From DASZUK01 sp035547695 (GTDB lineage: Bacteria; Actinomycetota; Acidimicrobiia; Acidimicrobiales; RAAP-2), in assembly GCA_035547695.1 (NCBI GenBank), contig DASZUK010000001.1, forward strand, positions 1 through 64,000: a stretch of DNA of 64,000 nt, written 5' to 3'. How positions within the stretch are numbered: position 1 is the first letter of the stretch; every line of letters begins with the position of its first letter. The position numbers and the translations under genes were made by a program. This document shows positions 16,661 through 24,904 of this stretch, in pieces. The notes beneath the pieces were generated by a model, which worked only from the letters and a program-made list of their open reading frames with translations, did no database searches and was not told the origin of the DNA.

Positions 16661-17307
16661 AGCGGGGCCGGCACGTCCAGGCCGGACGGCTCGGCCCACC
16701 GGTTGCGGTACGTCACCCGGTCCACCGGGGTCCGCGGGGCCACGCCCCACCGGCCGGTGGGGTAGCCGAAGCTGACGCACCCCGACAGCACCCACCCCTC
16801 GTCGGCCGGTACCCCCAGGACCTGCAGGGTCTCCTCCAGGTGGAACACCCCCATGACCACCGTCAGGCAGCTCCCCACCCCGTCGGCCCGGGCGGCCAGC
16901 ATGGCGCTCCACACCGCCGGGTAGATGGACCCGCCGGTGGGGTCGTGCTGGCAGAACGGGAACAGGAACAGCGGCACCTCGGCGAAGTGGTCGGCCAGCC
17001 ACTGGGCGGAGCGCTGCACCTTCAGGTTCTGGACCGACTCCGGCCGCTCCGGGTGGGCCGCGGCCTCGGCCAGCATCGGGGCGTAGATGGTGGCCCATAG
17101 CTGGGCCACCGCGTCCTGGTACAGCGGGGCCAGCCGGGCCTTGGTGTCCTGGTCGTCCACCAGCACGAACCGCCAGTTCTGCTGGTTGCCCCCGCTGGGC
17201 GCCCGGATGGCGGCGTCCATGATCCGGGCCTGCACCTCCCGCGGGATCGGGTCGGGGCGGACCCGGCGCATGGCCCTGGTGGTGTACAGCGCTTCGTGCA
17301 GGTCCAC
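16645..17307 (-). CDS. Nitroreductase-family flavoprotein
   Basis: 220 residues. The N-terminus is typical (LHEALYTTRAMRRVRPDPIP), with the FMN-binding stretch IRAPSGGNQQNWRFVLVDD and the C-terminal LGVPADEGWVLSGCVSFGYP. Such enzymes reduce nitro, quinone or flavin-like substrates with NAD(P)H. The GTG at 17307 has GGAGGAG upstream; longer frames are shadow. It is translated just before the metallopeptidase gene, with overlap. Confidence 0.9.
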   Translation of the reverse strand: MDLHEALYTTRAMRRVRPDPIPREVQARIMDAAIRAPSGGNQQNWRFVLVDDQDTKARLAPLYQDAVAQLWATIYAPMLAEAAAHPERPESVQNLKVQRSAQWLADHFAEVPLFLFPFCQHDPTGGSIYPAVWSAMLAARADGVGSCLTVVMGVFHLEETLQVLGVPADEGWVLSGCVSFGYPTGRWGVAPRTPVDRVTYRNRWAEPSGLDVPAPLWPSA

Positions 17308-17319
17308 CTCGGTCTCCTC

Positions 17320-17370
17320 CGCTCTGGGCCCTCTGACGCTCTGGGCCCTCTGACGCTCTGGGCCCTCTGG
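17320..17370. repeat. 17-bp repeat, three tandem copies
   Basis: CGCTCTGGGCCCTCTGA at 17320, 17337 and 17354 (the last base differs in copy three). It lies directly upstream of the nitroreductase SD, in the 253-bp divergent region before the surface-protein gene. The rest of that region is GC-rich without a recognisable promoter. Confidence 0.85.
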
Positions 17371-17560
17371 CGGCCCCGGCCGGTGCTCTCCGGCGGCGTC
17401 GAGGGCGTCGGCCCCCGCCGGTGGGCCGAGGCTACGCCGACGGGGTCGGCCCGGCCCGACGCCCACCCCGCGGCAGGGGTGGCCAAGATGGGGGCGTCAT
17501 GGTTGGTGGCTCCGCCCGGCGGGTATCGGGGGCCTGGACCGGAGGAGAGGGGAGTTGGGC

Positions 17561-19813
17561 ATGGGGTTGCGCCGGGTCACCGTCGGGATGGTCGCCGTGC
17601 TGGTCGGGGTCGGGGGCCTGGCCGCGGTGCCGGCGGCGGCCGGGGCGGCCGGCCCCACAACCGGGCTGACCGGGGTCACCCTGGCCGCAGCCACATCGCC
17701 GGGCACCTACCGGCTGTCGTTCACCGTCCACCAGACATTCGGGACCCCGGCGCTGCTGGCCGTGGCGGTCCCCGGGGCCACCTTCCCGACCGGGGCCACA
17801 ACCATCCCCATCACCTGCACCCCGTCCTGCGCCAAGGCCCCCAGCCCGTCGGCCAGCGTGTGGGGGAGCACAGGCAGCCTGCACCAGTCCGGGGCGTCCT
17901 CCGTGGTGCTCAACCTGTTCGCCTCTTCCGCGTTCACCGGCGCCTTCGCCGCCGGCCAGACCCTGTCGATGACCCTCCACCTGACCCCGCCGGCCACCAC
18001 CGGCGACGTGCCGGTGTCGGTGGCCGTGGAGACCGCGCCGGGCACCGTGCTGGCCACCGGTGGCGGGCAGTTGGCGGTGGCGACCACGACAGCGCCCACA
18101 CTGGGCACGGCGACGGTGGCGGCGACGGCCACCCCCAACGCCACTGGGTACCCCGCCGCCGGCTGGTCCACGACGGTGTCCGGGCTGCTGCAGTACGGCA
18201 CCCGCACCGACCTGGTCACCGTCTACGCCCCCGGCGCCACCCTGCCCACCGCCGGGTACACCGTGGCCACCTGCACCTACCACAGCCTCACAGGGACAAC
18301 CACCGACGCCGCCTGCGGCACAGTGACCGTGTCGGTGACACCGGCCACCACCGGGCTGCCCGGCGCCGCGGCCGTGCTGAAGATCACCACCGGCTCCCTG
18401 GCCTCGCACGGCACAGCGCCGTCCCTGACCGGGTTCACCCTGGCCGCGCCCGGCGTGGCCAACCCGTCCGGGCCGGCCGCGGCCGCCCTGCCGGTGGTGG
18501 TGGGGTCCAGCGGCACAGGCACAACCACCGCCACAGGCACCGCCACCCTCGGCCAACTGGGGGCGGCCGGCACCACCGCCACCGCCCTGGTCGCCTCGCC
18601 CACGGTCGACCTGGCCAGCACCAACTACCCGCACTTCCCGGTGGCCGCCACCGTGGGGCAGACAGCCAAGTTCGGGCTCACCCTGGCCAACGGCACCGAC
18701 TACGCCTGGCCGGCCACAGCGGCGGCCCTGTCGTTCACCGCCACCGGCATCGCCGGGCTGAGCCCCGGGTCGATCGAGGTGCAGTGCGGGTACGAGGGCA
18801 CCGCGCCGGCCGGCGCGCCGGCCAAGGCCACATTCACCTTCACCGGCACCGCCGGGTCCCTGGTCTCCAACGCGGTCGGGGTGCCGCTGCTCAAGACACA
18901 CAGCACACCGCTCGACTGCACCCTGTCGTCCTCCGCCAACGCCGCCGCCGGCACACTGACCCTGACGGCGGTGCTGACCGACACCAAGGCCGCCACACCG
19001 GCCACAGCGGCCAGGCACTACGTCCTGGCCACCGCGGCCGACGCCCTGGCGCTGCAGCCGGCGCCCACCACCGGGTACACCCTGGACGCCTCCGACGGCG
19101 GCATCTTCACCTACGGGTCCGCCCAGTTCTACGGCTCCATGGGGGGCAAGCCGCTGAACCAGCCCGTCGTCGGCATGGCCATGACCGCCGACGGCAAGGG
19201 CTATTGGGAGGTGGCCGCCGACGGCGGCATCTTCAGCTTCGGGGATGCCCAGTTCTACGGCTCCATGGGCGGCCGGCCGCTGAACAAGCCCATCGTCGGC
19301 ATGGCGGCCACCGCGGACGGCGCCGGGTACTGGCTGGTGGCCTCCGACGGCGGCATCTTCAGCTTCGGTGACGCCGGCTTCTACGGGTCGTCCGGGTCCC
19401 TGGCCCTGCGGGCCCCGGTGGTCGGCATGGCCGCCACCCCCGACGGCCGCGGCTACTGGCTGGTGGCCGCCGACGGCGGCATCTTCACCTACGGCGACGC
19501 CCGGTTCTCCGGCTCCGCCGGGGCCCTGCGGCTGAAGGCCCCGGTGGTCGGTATGGCCGCCACCCCCGACGGCCGCGGCTACTGGGAGGTGGCCGCCGAC
19601 GGCGGCATCTTCACCTTCGGTGACGCCGCCTTCGCCGGCTCCGCCGGGGCCCTCACCCTGAACAAGCCGGTGGTCGGCATGCTGGCCACCTCCGACGGCG
19701 GGGGCTACTGGCTGGTGGCCGCCGACGGCGGCATCTTCACCTACGGCGACGCCCAATTCTACGGCTCCGCCGGGGCCCTGCCGCTGGTGAAACCGGTGGT
19801 CGGCATCGCCTGA
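17561..19813 (+). CDS. Secreted surface protein with six C-terminal ~42-residue repeats
   Basis: 750 residues. The signal peptide (LRRVTVGMVAVLVGVGGLAAVPAAAGA) precedes about 470 residues of Thr/Ala/Gly-rich, probably beta-sandwich sequence with several Cys pairs. Six repeats of about 42 residues follow (19080-19810), each with the pattern DGGIFTYGDAxFYGS, then GxxLxxPVVGMAxTxDGxGYWxV. Such repeats are common in exported actinobacterial proteins and probably form a propeller-like or solenoid surface. No sortase signal or C-terminal membrane segment is seen. The ATG at 17561 (GGAGTTGGGC before it) is used; a TTG lies six bases upstream. ACA and other A-ending codons are unusually common for this genome. 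Confidence 0.85.
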   Translation: MGLRRVTVGMVAVLVGVGGLAAVPAAAGAAGPTTGLTGVTLAAATSPGTYRLSFTVHQTFGTPALLAVAVPGATFPTGATTIPITCTPSCAKAPSPSASVWGSTGSLHQSGASSVVLNLFASSAFTGAFAAGQTLSMTLHLTPPATTGDVPVSVAVETAPGTVLATGGGQLAVATTTAPTLGTATVAATATPNATGYPAAGWSTTVSGLLQYGTRTDLVTVYAPGATLPTAGYTVATCTYHSLTGTTTDAACGTVTVSVTPATTGLPGAAAVLKITTGSLASHGTAPSLTGFTLAAPGVANPSGPAAAALPVVVGSSGTGTTTATGTATLGQLGAAGTTATALVASPTVDLASTNYPHFPVAATVGQTAKFGLTLANGTDYAWPATAAALSFTATGIAGLSPGSIEVQCGYEGTAPAGAPAKATFTFTGTAGSLVSNAVGVPLLKTHSTPLDCTLSSSANAAAGTLTLTAVLTDTKAATPATAARHYVLATAADALALQPAPTTGYTLDASDGGIFTYGSAQFYGSMGGKPLNQPVVGMAMTADGKGYWEVAADGGIFSFGDAQFYGSMGGRPLNKPIVGMAATADGAGYWLVASDGGIFSFGDAGFYGSSGSLALRAPVVGMAATPDGRGYWLVAADGGIFTYGDARFSGSAGALRLKAPVVGMAATPDGRGYWEVAADGGIFTFGDAAFAGSAGALTLNKPVVGMLATSDGGGYWLVAADGGIFTYGDAQFYGSAGALPLVKPVVGIA

Positions 19814-19912
19814 CCGGTGGCCGGTGGGTGGTCGGCACGGCGTGGCCACTGGTCGGTACGGCCTGGCCAACCGGCCGGCACGGCCCAGGGCCCAGTCGCT
19901 AGGTTGGCCCCC

Positions 19913-20935
19913 ATGGACCACCGCATTCTCGGCCGGACCGGTGTCCGGGTCAGCCCGCTGTGCCTCGGCGCCATGATGTTCGGGGCCTGGGGCAACCAGG
20001 ACCACGACGACGCCGTCCGCATCATCCACCGCGCCCTGGAGGCCGGGGTCAACTTCATCGACACCGCCGACGTGTACTCGGCGGGGGAGTCGGAGGTGAT
20101 CGTCGGCAAGGCCCTGAAGGGCCGCCGGGGCGATGTGGTGCTGGCCACCAAGGTGCACGGGGTGATGGGGGACAACCCCAACCGGCAGGGCAACTCCCGG
20201 CGGTGGATCATCGAGGAGTGCGACAACAGCCTCCGGCGGCTCGGCACCGACTGGATCGACCTCTACCAGATCCACCGGCCGTCCCCGGAGTGCGACATCG
20301 ACGAGACCCTGTCGGCCCTCACCGACCTGATCCGGCAGGGCAAGGTCCGCTACGCCGGCAGCTCCACCTTCCCGCCGTCGGAGATCGTCGAGGCCCAGTG
20401 GACCGCCGAGCGCCGCGGCCGGGAGCGGTTCGTCACCGAGCAGCCCCCGTACTCCATCCTGGTCCGCGGGGTCGAGGCCGAGGTGCTGCCGACCTGCCAG
20501 CGGTACGGCATGGGGGTCATCCCCTGGAGCCCGCTGGCCGGCGGCTGGCTGACCGGCCGGTACCGCAAGGGCCGGGACATCCCGGTCAGCCACCGCGCCG
20601 AGCGGGTGCCGGTCCGCTACGACATGTCCCTGCCCGGCAACCAGGCCAAGCTGGACGCGGCCGAGGCCCTGGCGGTGTTGGCCGAGCAGGCCGGCGTCAG
20701 CCTGATCCACCTGGCCCTGGCCTTCGTGCTGCGGCACCCGGCGGTGTCCTCGGCCATCATCGGGCCACGGACCATGGAGCAACTGGAGTCCCAGTTGGGC
20801 GCCGTCGACGTTCGGCTCTCCGACGATGTCCTCGACGCCATCGACGGCATCGTGCCGCCCGGCACCAACCTCAGCCCGCCCGACGCCGGCTGGGTGCCGC
20901 CGTCGCTGGCCGATCCCTCGCTCCGCCGCCGGTAG
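19913..20935 (+). CDS. Aldo/keto reductase
   Basis: 340-residue TIM-barrel NADPH oxidoreductase. The catalytic tetrad is visible: D and Y in GVNFIDTADVYS, K in VLATKVHG, H in DLYQIHRP. The cofactor region has IIGPRTMEQLESQL. The ATG at 19913 is the natural start (MDHRILGRTGVRVS), and the 32 upstream codons are not coding-like. Substrate unknown; relatives reduce aldehydes, ketones or sugars. No operon partner: the next gene on the right is convergent. Confidence 0.92.
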   Translation: MDHRILGRTGVRVSPLCLGAMMFGAWGNQDHDDAVRIIHRALEAGVNFIDTADVYSAGESEVIVGKALKGRRGDVVLATKVHGVMGDNPNRQGNSRRWIIEECDNSLRRLGTDWIDLYQIHRPSPECDIDETLSALTDLIRQGKVRYAGSSTFPPSEIVEAQWTAERRGRERFVTEQPPYSILVRGVEAEVLPTCQRYGMGVIPWSPLAGGWLTGRYRKGRDIPVSHRAERVPVRYDMSLPGNQAKLDAAEALAVLAEQAGVSLIHLALAFVLRHPAVSSAIIGPRTMEQLESQLGAVDVRLSDDVLDAIDGIVPPGTNLSPPDAGWVPPSLADPSLRRR

Positions 20936-20981
20936 CCGTCCGCCGGGGTCGGTCGGCCTGGCTCGGGTGGAGCTCCCACGC

Positions 20982-22265
20982 TCAGGACGGCGATCCGTCT
21001 CCAGCGGAGCGTCCGGCGAGCAGGTTGGAGGTGCATCGCACGACGTCCTCCGCCAGGCCGGCATGGGCCCGTTCGTGCGGGGTCGCGGTGCTGGCGAGCT
21101 CGAGCACCACCGCGAGCGTCTCCTCCGAGAGGGCGGCTGCGTCGGCGAGCCCCCATGCCCGTCCCTCGGCAGCGAGGTGGTCGAGGGTGAGGGCCGCGTG
21201 ACGGTGCTCACCGGCGATGGCCAGGGCGACCTCGCCGTCGTTCGGCTGGTGCACCTGCGGCACGACGTCGTACGCCGGTGCCAGCGTCATCGACCCGTCG
21301 GGACGGTGGAGGAGGGAGAGGTTCTTGGTGTGCAGGTCGAGGTTGCCCACCGCGACCGACAGGACGACGAACTTGAACAGCCGCTCCATCGAGTCGCGAT
21401 CCCCGGTGAGGGAGAAGACGCGGGCGACGCGTTCGAGGCTGACTCGACCACCGTACTTTTGGTACTTCTGGTCACCCGCCACCCCGAGGGCCTGGTTGAA
21501 GTCCTCTTGGTGGATGCGCCCCTGGGGAGCATCCGGGGACCGGTCGTACCGTTCGATGACGACGGCCGGTACGCCGTCGAACGTCTCGATCCACGTCGAG
21601 AACGTGGTGAGCCCGAGGGCTCGGGCGAAGCGTGCCCCGAGCTCCTCGTCGTAGATGGAGGTCGGGTGGTCGCTGGACTCCGGCTTGAGGATGTGCGTCG
21701 ACGGCCAGCCGTCGATCACCCGGTTCCAGCCCTCCTCGGTGCGGGCGAGCACGATCTTGTCCTGGACGCCGGCCAGCGACGTCTTGCCGCCGGCCGGCTT
21801 GTTGCCCAACGGGTTCAGTTGGACGTGCACGAGCATGTCCGCCACCCCGGCACCGGACAGCGGCTCGAGCGCAGGCTGCCTGGGTTCGCCGGGGACGTCG
21901 GGGTCCCAGATCTGGAGGGCCCCGGCCACGTCGCGGCCGTAGTGGCGCAGCAGGCCGATGGCGTCATGTTCGCCAAGGCCGGCTTCCTGGGCGAGCCGGG
22001 TCAGCATCCGCCCTTCGGGGAGCAGCTCACGGAAGAAGTTCTGCCGACGTCCCTTGCGGGCCCTCACCGGCACGACGGCAAGCGGGATGGACAGGGAGAG
22101 GATGGGGCTGTCGATGCCGAGCTCGGCCACCGCGGCCGGGTCCGGCAGGAAGTCGAACGTGCGCCACGTTCCGGCGAGCACGCCGAGGTGGCTGCCGTAG
22201 AGCTCGACGACCAGGTCAGCCACGTTCGGTTCTCGGGGTGCCACGTTCGGTTCTCGGCGTGCCAC
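20982..22265 (-). CDS. hipA: HipA-type Ser/Thr kinase toxin
   Basis: Kinase toxin of the HipA family. Seen: FFRELLPEGRMLTRLA in the N-subdomain, the ATP loop SLAGVQDKIVLA, HILKPESSDHP with the conserved Lys, catalytic loop GNLDLHTKNLSLL (GNxDxHxKN) and the metal-binding Asp in LAPAYDVVP. E. coli HipA phosphorylates GltX; the target here is unknown. Three in-frame GTG starts (22265, 22244, 22223) occur at 21-bp intervals inside a repeat shared with the 3' end of hipB. The shortest begins VADLVVELYG, which is where conservation should start. Confidence 0.9.
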   Translation of the reverse strand: MARREPNVAPREPNVADLVVELYGSHLGVLAGTWRTFDFLPDPAAVAELGIDSPILSLSIPLAVVPVRARKGRRQNFFRELLPEGRMLTRLAQEAGLGEHDAIGLLRHYGRDVAGALQIWDPDVPGEPRQPALEPLSGAGVADMLVHVQLNPLGNKPAGGKTSLAGVQDKIVLARTEEGWNRVIDGWPSTHILKPESSDHPTSIYDEELGARFARALGLTTFSTWIETFDGVPAVVIERYDRSPDAPQGRIHQEDFNQALGVAGDQKYQKYGGRVSLERVARVFSLTGDRDSMERLFKFVVLSVAVGNLDLHTKNLSLLHRPDGSMTLAPAYDVVPQVHQPNDGEVALAIAGEHRHAALTLDHLAAEGRAWGLADAAALSEETLAVVLELASTATPHERAHAGLAEDVVRCTSNLLAGRSAGDGSPS

Positions 22266-22497
22266 GTTCGGTTCTCGGAGTGATCGTGGCGGTCAACTCC
22301 ATGCCGGTCTCCCGCATGGCCGCGAACAGGCGGTCCATCACGATCGACGGCTTGCCGGATTCAAGCTCCCAGACGTATTTCTGCGTCGTGCCGAGACGCT
22401 TGGCGAGCTCGCGTTGGCTCAGCCCTGCGAGCAGCCTGGCCTGCTGCAGGATGCGCCCCAGCGATGCCGCGCTCGTGACCTTCCCCGTGTACGCCAC
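22216..22497 (-). CDS. hipB: HipB-like Xre antitoxin/repressor
   Basis: 93-residue antitoxin with an Xre HTH: LGRILQQARLLAGLSQRELA, then GTTQKYVWELESGKPS. The C-terminal tail is three copies of TPRTERG, created by the 21-bp DNA repeat that also supplies the hipA starts. The GTG at 22497 has GGAGG six bases upstream; a GTG at 22503 abuts the SD and is less likely. It should bind HipA and repress its own promoter through the palindromes immediately upstream. Confidence 0.88.
   Translation of the reverse strand: MAYTGKVTSAASLGRILQQARLLAGLSQRELAKRLGTTQKYVWELESGKPSIVMDRLFAAMRETGMELTATITPRTERGTPRTERGTPRTERG
22221..22282. repeat. 21-bp repeat at the hipB/hipA overlap, three copies
   Basis: Unit CACGTTCGGTTCTCGGNGTGC at 22221, 22242 and 22263 (copy three one base shorter). 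Read on the minus strand, each copy gives TPRTERG in hipB and a GTG in the hipA frame. Confidence 0.9.
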
Positions 22498-22508
22498 GAC
22501 CACCCTCC

Positions 22509-22582
22509 GACTCCGATATCGGAGTCATGGTATCTGACTCCCTTTTCGGAGTCAACAAGGATGACGTTCATATCAACGTCAT
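22509..22582. promoter_or_regulatory. hipBA promoter with three phased palindromic operators
   Basis: Operator 1 is a perfect 18-bp palindrome, GACTCCGATATCGGAGTC (22509-22526). Operator 2 is TGACTCC-N6-GGAGTCA (22535-22554). Operator 3 is ATGACGTT-N6-AACGTCAT (22561-22582). Their centres are exactly 27 bp apart. A minus-strand promoter fits between them: -35 TTGACT (22555-22550), 17-bp spacer, -10 TACCAT (22532-22527). E. coli HipB also binds spaced inverted repeats upstream of its operon. Confidence 0.8.
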
Positions 22583-22601
22583 CCTGCCCGTGCGGGTGGG
22601 G

Positions 22602-22748
22602 TCAGTCGCTCCCGGTCGAGCCCGAGCGCGGGGGTGGGGTCAGTCGCTCCCGGTCGAGCCCCGAGAGCGGAGGCTGGGATTAGTCGGTCCCCAGGTCGAG
22701 CCCGAGCGCGGGGGGTGGGATCAGTCGGTCCCCAGGTCGAGCCCCGAG
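22602..22748. repeat. Four ~38-41-bp repeats copying the 3' end of the next gene
   Basis: Copies begin near 22602, 22640, 22680 and 22721 with the core TCAGTCGSTCCC...GGTCGAGCCC. The rightmost copy is the C-terminal coding end and stop of the nitronate monooxygenase gene. Each other copy keeps the stop trinucleotide (TGA or TAA on the minus strand). Confidence 0.85.
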
Positions 22749-23833
22749 ATGGCGTCGACGTACTCCTCGACCATCCCCAGTACCACGTCCCGGGTCTTCC
22801 GCACGGTGGTGGCCCGGCCGATGACCTGGCCGGCGGGGTTGAAGTTGACGTCCTTGGCCTGCACCGGGTAGGCGTGGCCCCGGGACACCGCGTCGATGGC
22901 CACCATCATCTGCAGCGGCATCGGCAGCGGGTCCGGGTTCTCCGGCACCTCCCAGGCGTCGGTCCAGTCGTTGCGCAGCATCCGGCACGGCTTGCCGGTG
23001 AACGACCGCGACCGCACCGTGTCCCGGCTGGTGGCCGCCAGGTAGGTGTCCATCTGGGCCGGCGGGATGTCGGCCTCCTCGACGGTCAGCCACAGCGACC
23101 CGGTCCACACCCCGGCCGCCCCCATGACCATGGCCGCGGCCATCTGCCGGCCGCTGCCGATGCCGCCGGCGGCCAGCACCGGGGTGGGGGCCACCGCGTC
23201 GATGACCTCCGGCCACAGCACGATGCTGCCGACGTCACCGGTGTGGCCGCCGCCCTCGGAGCCCTGGCAGATCACGATGTCCACCCCGCCGTTCTTGTGG
23301 TTGAGGGCGTGCTTCACCGACCCGGCCAGGGCGGCCACCAGCAGACCGTGGTCGTGGGCCTGGGCGATCACGTCCTCCGGGGGGGTGCCCAGGGCGTTGG
23401 CCAGCAGCTTCACCTTGTCGTGCTTCAACAGCACCTCCACCTGCGGGGCCGCGGTGGCCGCGGTCCAGCCCAGCAGCTCCCGCTTGGGGCCCCCCGGCAG
23501 CTCCGGCACCCCGTGGTCGGCCAGGATCTTCTTGGCGAAGTCCCGGTGGCCCTGCGGCACCATGGCCCGCAGCTCTTCCTCCAGCTTCTCCGGGTCCAGC
23601 TCCCCCATGCCCTCGTACTTGCCGGGGATCACGATGTCCACCCCGTACGGGTGGTCGCCGACGTGGTCGTCCAGCCACTGCAGCTCGGTCTCCAGCTCCT
23701 CGGCGCTGAACCCGACGGCCCCCAGCACCCCGAGGCCGCCGGCGTTGGACACCGCGGCCACCACGTCGCGGCAGTGGGTGAAGGCGAAGATCGGGAACTC
23801 GATGCCCAGTCGTTCGCAAAGCTCGTTGTGCAC
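22721..23833 (-). CDS. Nitronate monooxygenase / 2-nitropropane dioxygenase family
   Basis: 370-residue FMN TIM-barrel protein: LGIEFPIFAFTHCRDVVAAV, then VSNAGGLGVLGAVGFSAEEL, VICQGSEGGGHTGDVGSIVL (phosphate-binding and catalytic His region) and VLAAGGIGSGRQMAAAMVMG. The family includes nitronate monooxygenases and enoyl-reductase-like proteins; actinobacterial members often lie in fatty-acid or sterol loci. The GTG at 23833 has GGAGG seven bases upstream. It diverges from an enoyl-CoA hydratase gene. Its stop lies in a 4-copy repeat. Confidence 0.88.
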   Translation of the reverse strand: MHNELCERLGIEFPIFAFTHCRDVVAAVSNAGGLGVLGAVGFSAEELETELQWLDDHVGDHPYGVDIVIPGKYEGMGELDPEKLEEELRAMVPQGHRDFAKKILADHGVPELPGGPKRELLGWTAATAAPQVEVLLKHDKVKLLANALGTPPEDVIAQAHDHGLLVAALAGSVKHALNHKNGGVDIVICQGSEGGGHTGDVGSIVLWPEVIDAVAPTPVLAAGGIGSGRQMAAAMVMGAAGVWTGSLWLTVEEADIPPAQMDTYLAATSRDTVRSRSFTGKPCRMLRNDWTDAWEVPENPDPLPMPLQMMVAIDAVSRGHAYPVQAKDVNFNPAGQVIGRATTVRKTRDVVLGMVEEYVDAISGLDLGTD

Positions 23834-23890
23834 GGAAAGACCTCCGTCGTCTGGCCGGGCGCCGCCGATGCGGCGGTCCGGTGGCGAAAC

Positions 23891-23904
23891 GAGAACAGAT
23901 TCTA
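23891..23904. promoter_or_regulatory. Weak KstR-like palindrome in the divergent promoter region
   Basis: GAGAACAGATTCTA, nearly palindromic (AGAA-CAGA-TTCT), matches six of eight fixed positions of the mycobacterial KstR consensus TnnAACnnGTTnnA (from memory). It lies between the nitronate monooxygenase and enoyl-CoA hydratase genes. The rest of this 235-bp gap (23905-24060) holds imperfect repeats of GCCGGCTCCTGTACAG and GCCGTGCACG. Confidence 0.3.
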
Positions 23905-24068
23905 GTTTCGTGGCCGGCTCCTGTACAGGCCGGCTCCTACAGGCCGGCTCCTGTACAGGGCGGGGCCGTGCACGGAAGCCGTGCACGAGGCGGGGCCGTG
24001 CGCAGGGGAGGGCCCTGTGCGGGCATACTCGTGGCCGACCAGGAGGGGACCGAGAGGGAGGTGGGCCG

Positions 24069-24902
24069 ATGCCGATCCAGACGTCGCCGGTGGTGGCCGA
24101 AGAGGACTGGCAGATGCGGCTGGAGGTCGAGGACGGGATCGGGGTCCTGACCCTGGACCGTCCGGAGAAGCTGAACGCCTGGAGCTGGGAGGCCTCTCGC
24201 CAGCTCGGGGCCCGGGCCGACCAGATCCGCTTCGACGACCGCATCCGGGTGGTGGTGGTCCGGGGGGAGGGACGGGCCTTCTGCGCCGGCATCGACCTCC
24301 GGCAGCCCCGGGACCTGGTCCCCGGCCGGTCACCGGCCGAGAAGGTCCGCAACTACTACGAGGGGATCCGCTGGGTCCACGAGCGGTTCCGGGTGTTCTC
24401 GGAGCTGCCCCAGCCGATCATCGGGGCGGTGCACGGCTACTGCCTCGGGTTCGGTTTCGAGCTCGCCCTCATGTGCGACATCCGGCTGGCTGCCGACGAT
24501 GCGGTGTTCGCCCTCCCGGAGGCCTCCATCGGGGTGTCCATCGACGCCGGCGGCGACCTCCGGCTGTCCCACGAGGTGGGGACCGGCTGGGCGAAGCTGC
24601 TGGCCATGACCGGCCGGCGTATCGACGCCGCCACCGCCGAGCGGCTGGGGATCGTCCAGCAGGTGACCTCCCCGGACGACCTGATGCCCACCGCCATGGA
24701 ACTGGCCGGTGAGATCGCCGCCAACGCCCCCCTGGCGGTCCAGTCCATCAAGCGCACCATGGACGCCTTCGCCTACCGCGGGTTCGCCGAGGCCATGAAG
24801 TTCGAGGCGCTGTCGGCGTCGGTGGAGTTCGTCTCCGAGGACGTCCCGGCCGGCTACGCTGCCAAGGCGGCCAAGCAGCCGGTCCGGTTCGAGGGCAAGT
24901 AG
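24069..24902 (+). CDS. Enoyl-CoA hydratase/isomerase family protein
   Basis: 277-residue crotonase-fold protein. The oxyanion-hole segments are GRAFCAGIDLRQP and VHGYCLGFGFELALMCDIR. Glu-type catalytic positions of hydratases (E in EASIGVSIDAGG) are partly retained: the stretch reads ALPEASIGVS, one Glu where canonical hydratases place it in PEVxLGxxP. Function could be hydration or isomerisation of an acyl-CoA. The ATG at 24069 has a GGGAGG SD. The next gene starts 2 bp after its stop. Confidence 0.9.
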   Translation: MPIQTSPVVAEEDWQMRLEVEDGIGVLTLDRPEKLNAWSWEASRQLGARADQIRFDDRIRVVVVRGEGRAFCAGIDLRQPRDLVPGRSPAEKVRNYYEGIRWVHERFRVFSELPQPIIGAVHGYCLGFGFELALMCDIRLAADDAVFALPEASIGVSIDAGGDLRLSHEVGTGWAKLLAMTGRRIDAATAERLGIVQQVTSPDDLMPTAMELAGEIAANAPLAVQSIKRTMDAFAYRGFAEAMKFEALSASVEFVSEDVPAGYAAKAAKQPVRFEGK

Positions 24903-24904
24903 CC

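Noticed and set aside
17432..21211. A 1259-codon open frame on the minus strand
   Set aside because: It is antisense to the surface-protein and aldo/keto reductase genes, Gly/Gln/His/Arg-rich with no domain, and arises from GC-biased third positions. Many similar long frames in the window were set aside for the same reason.
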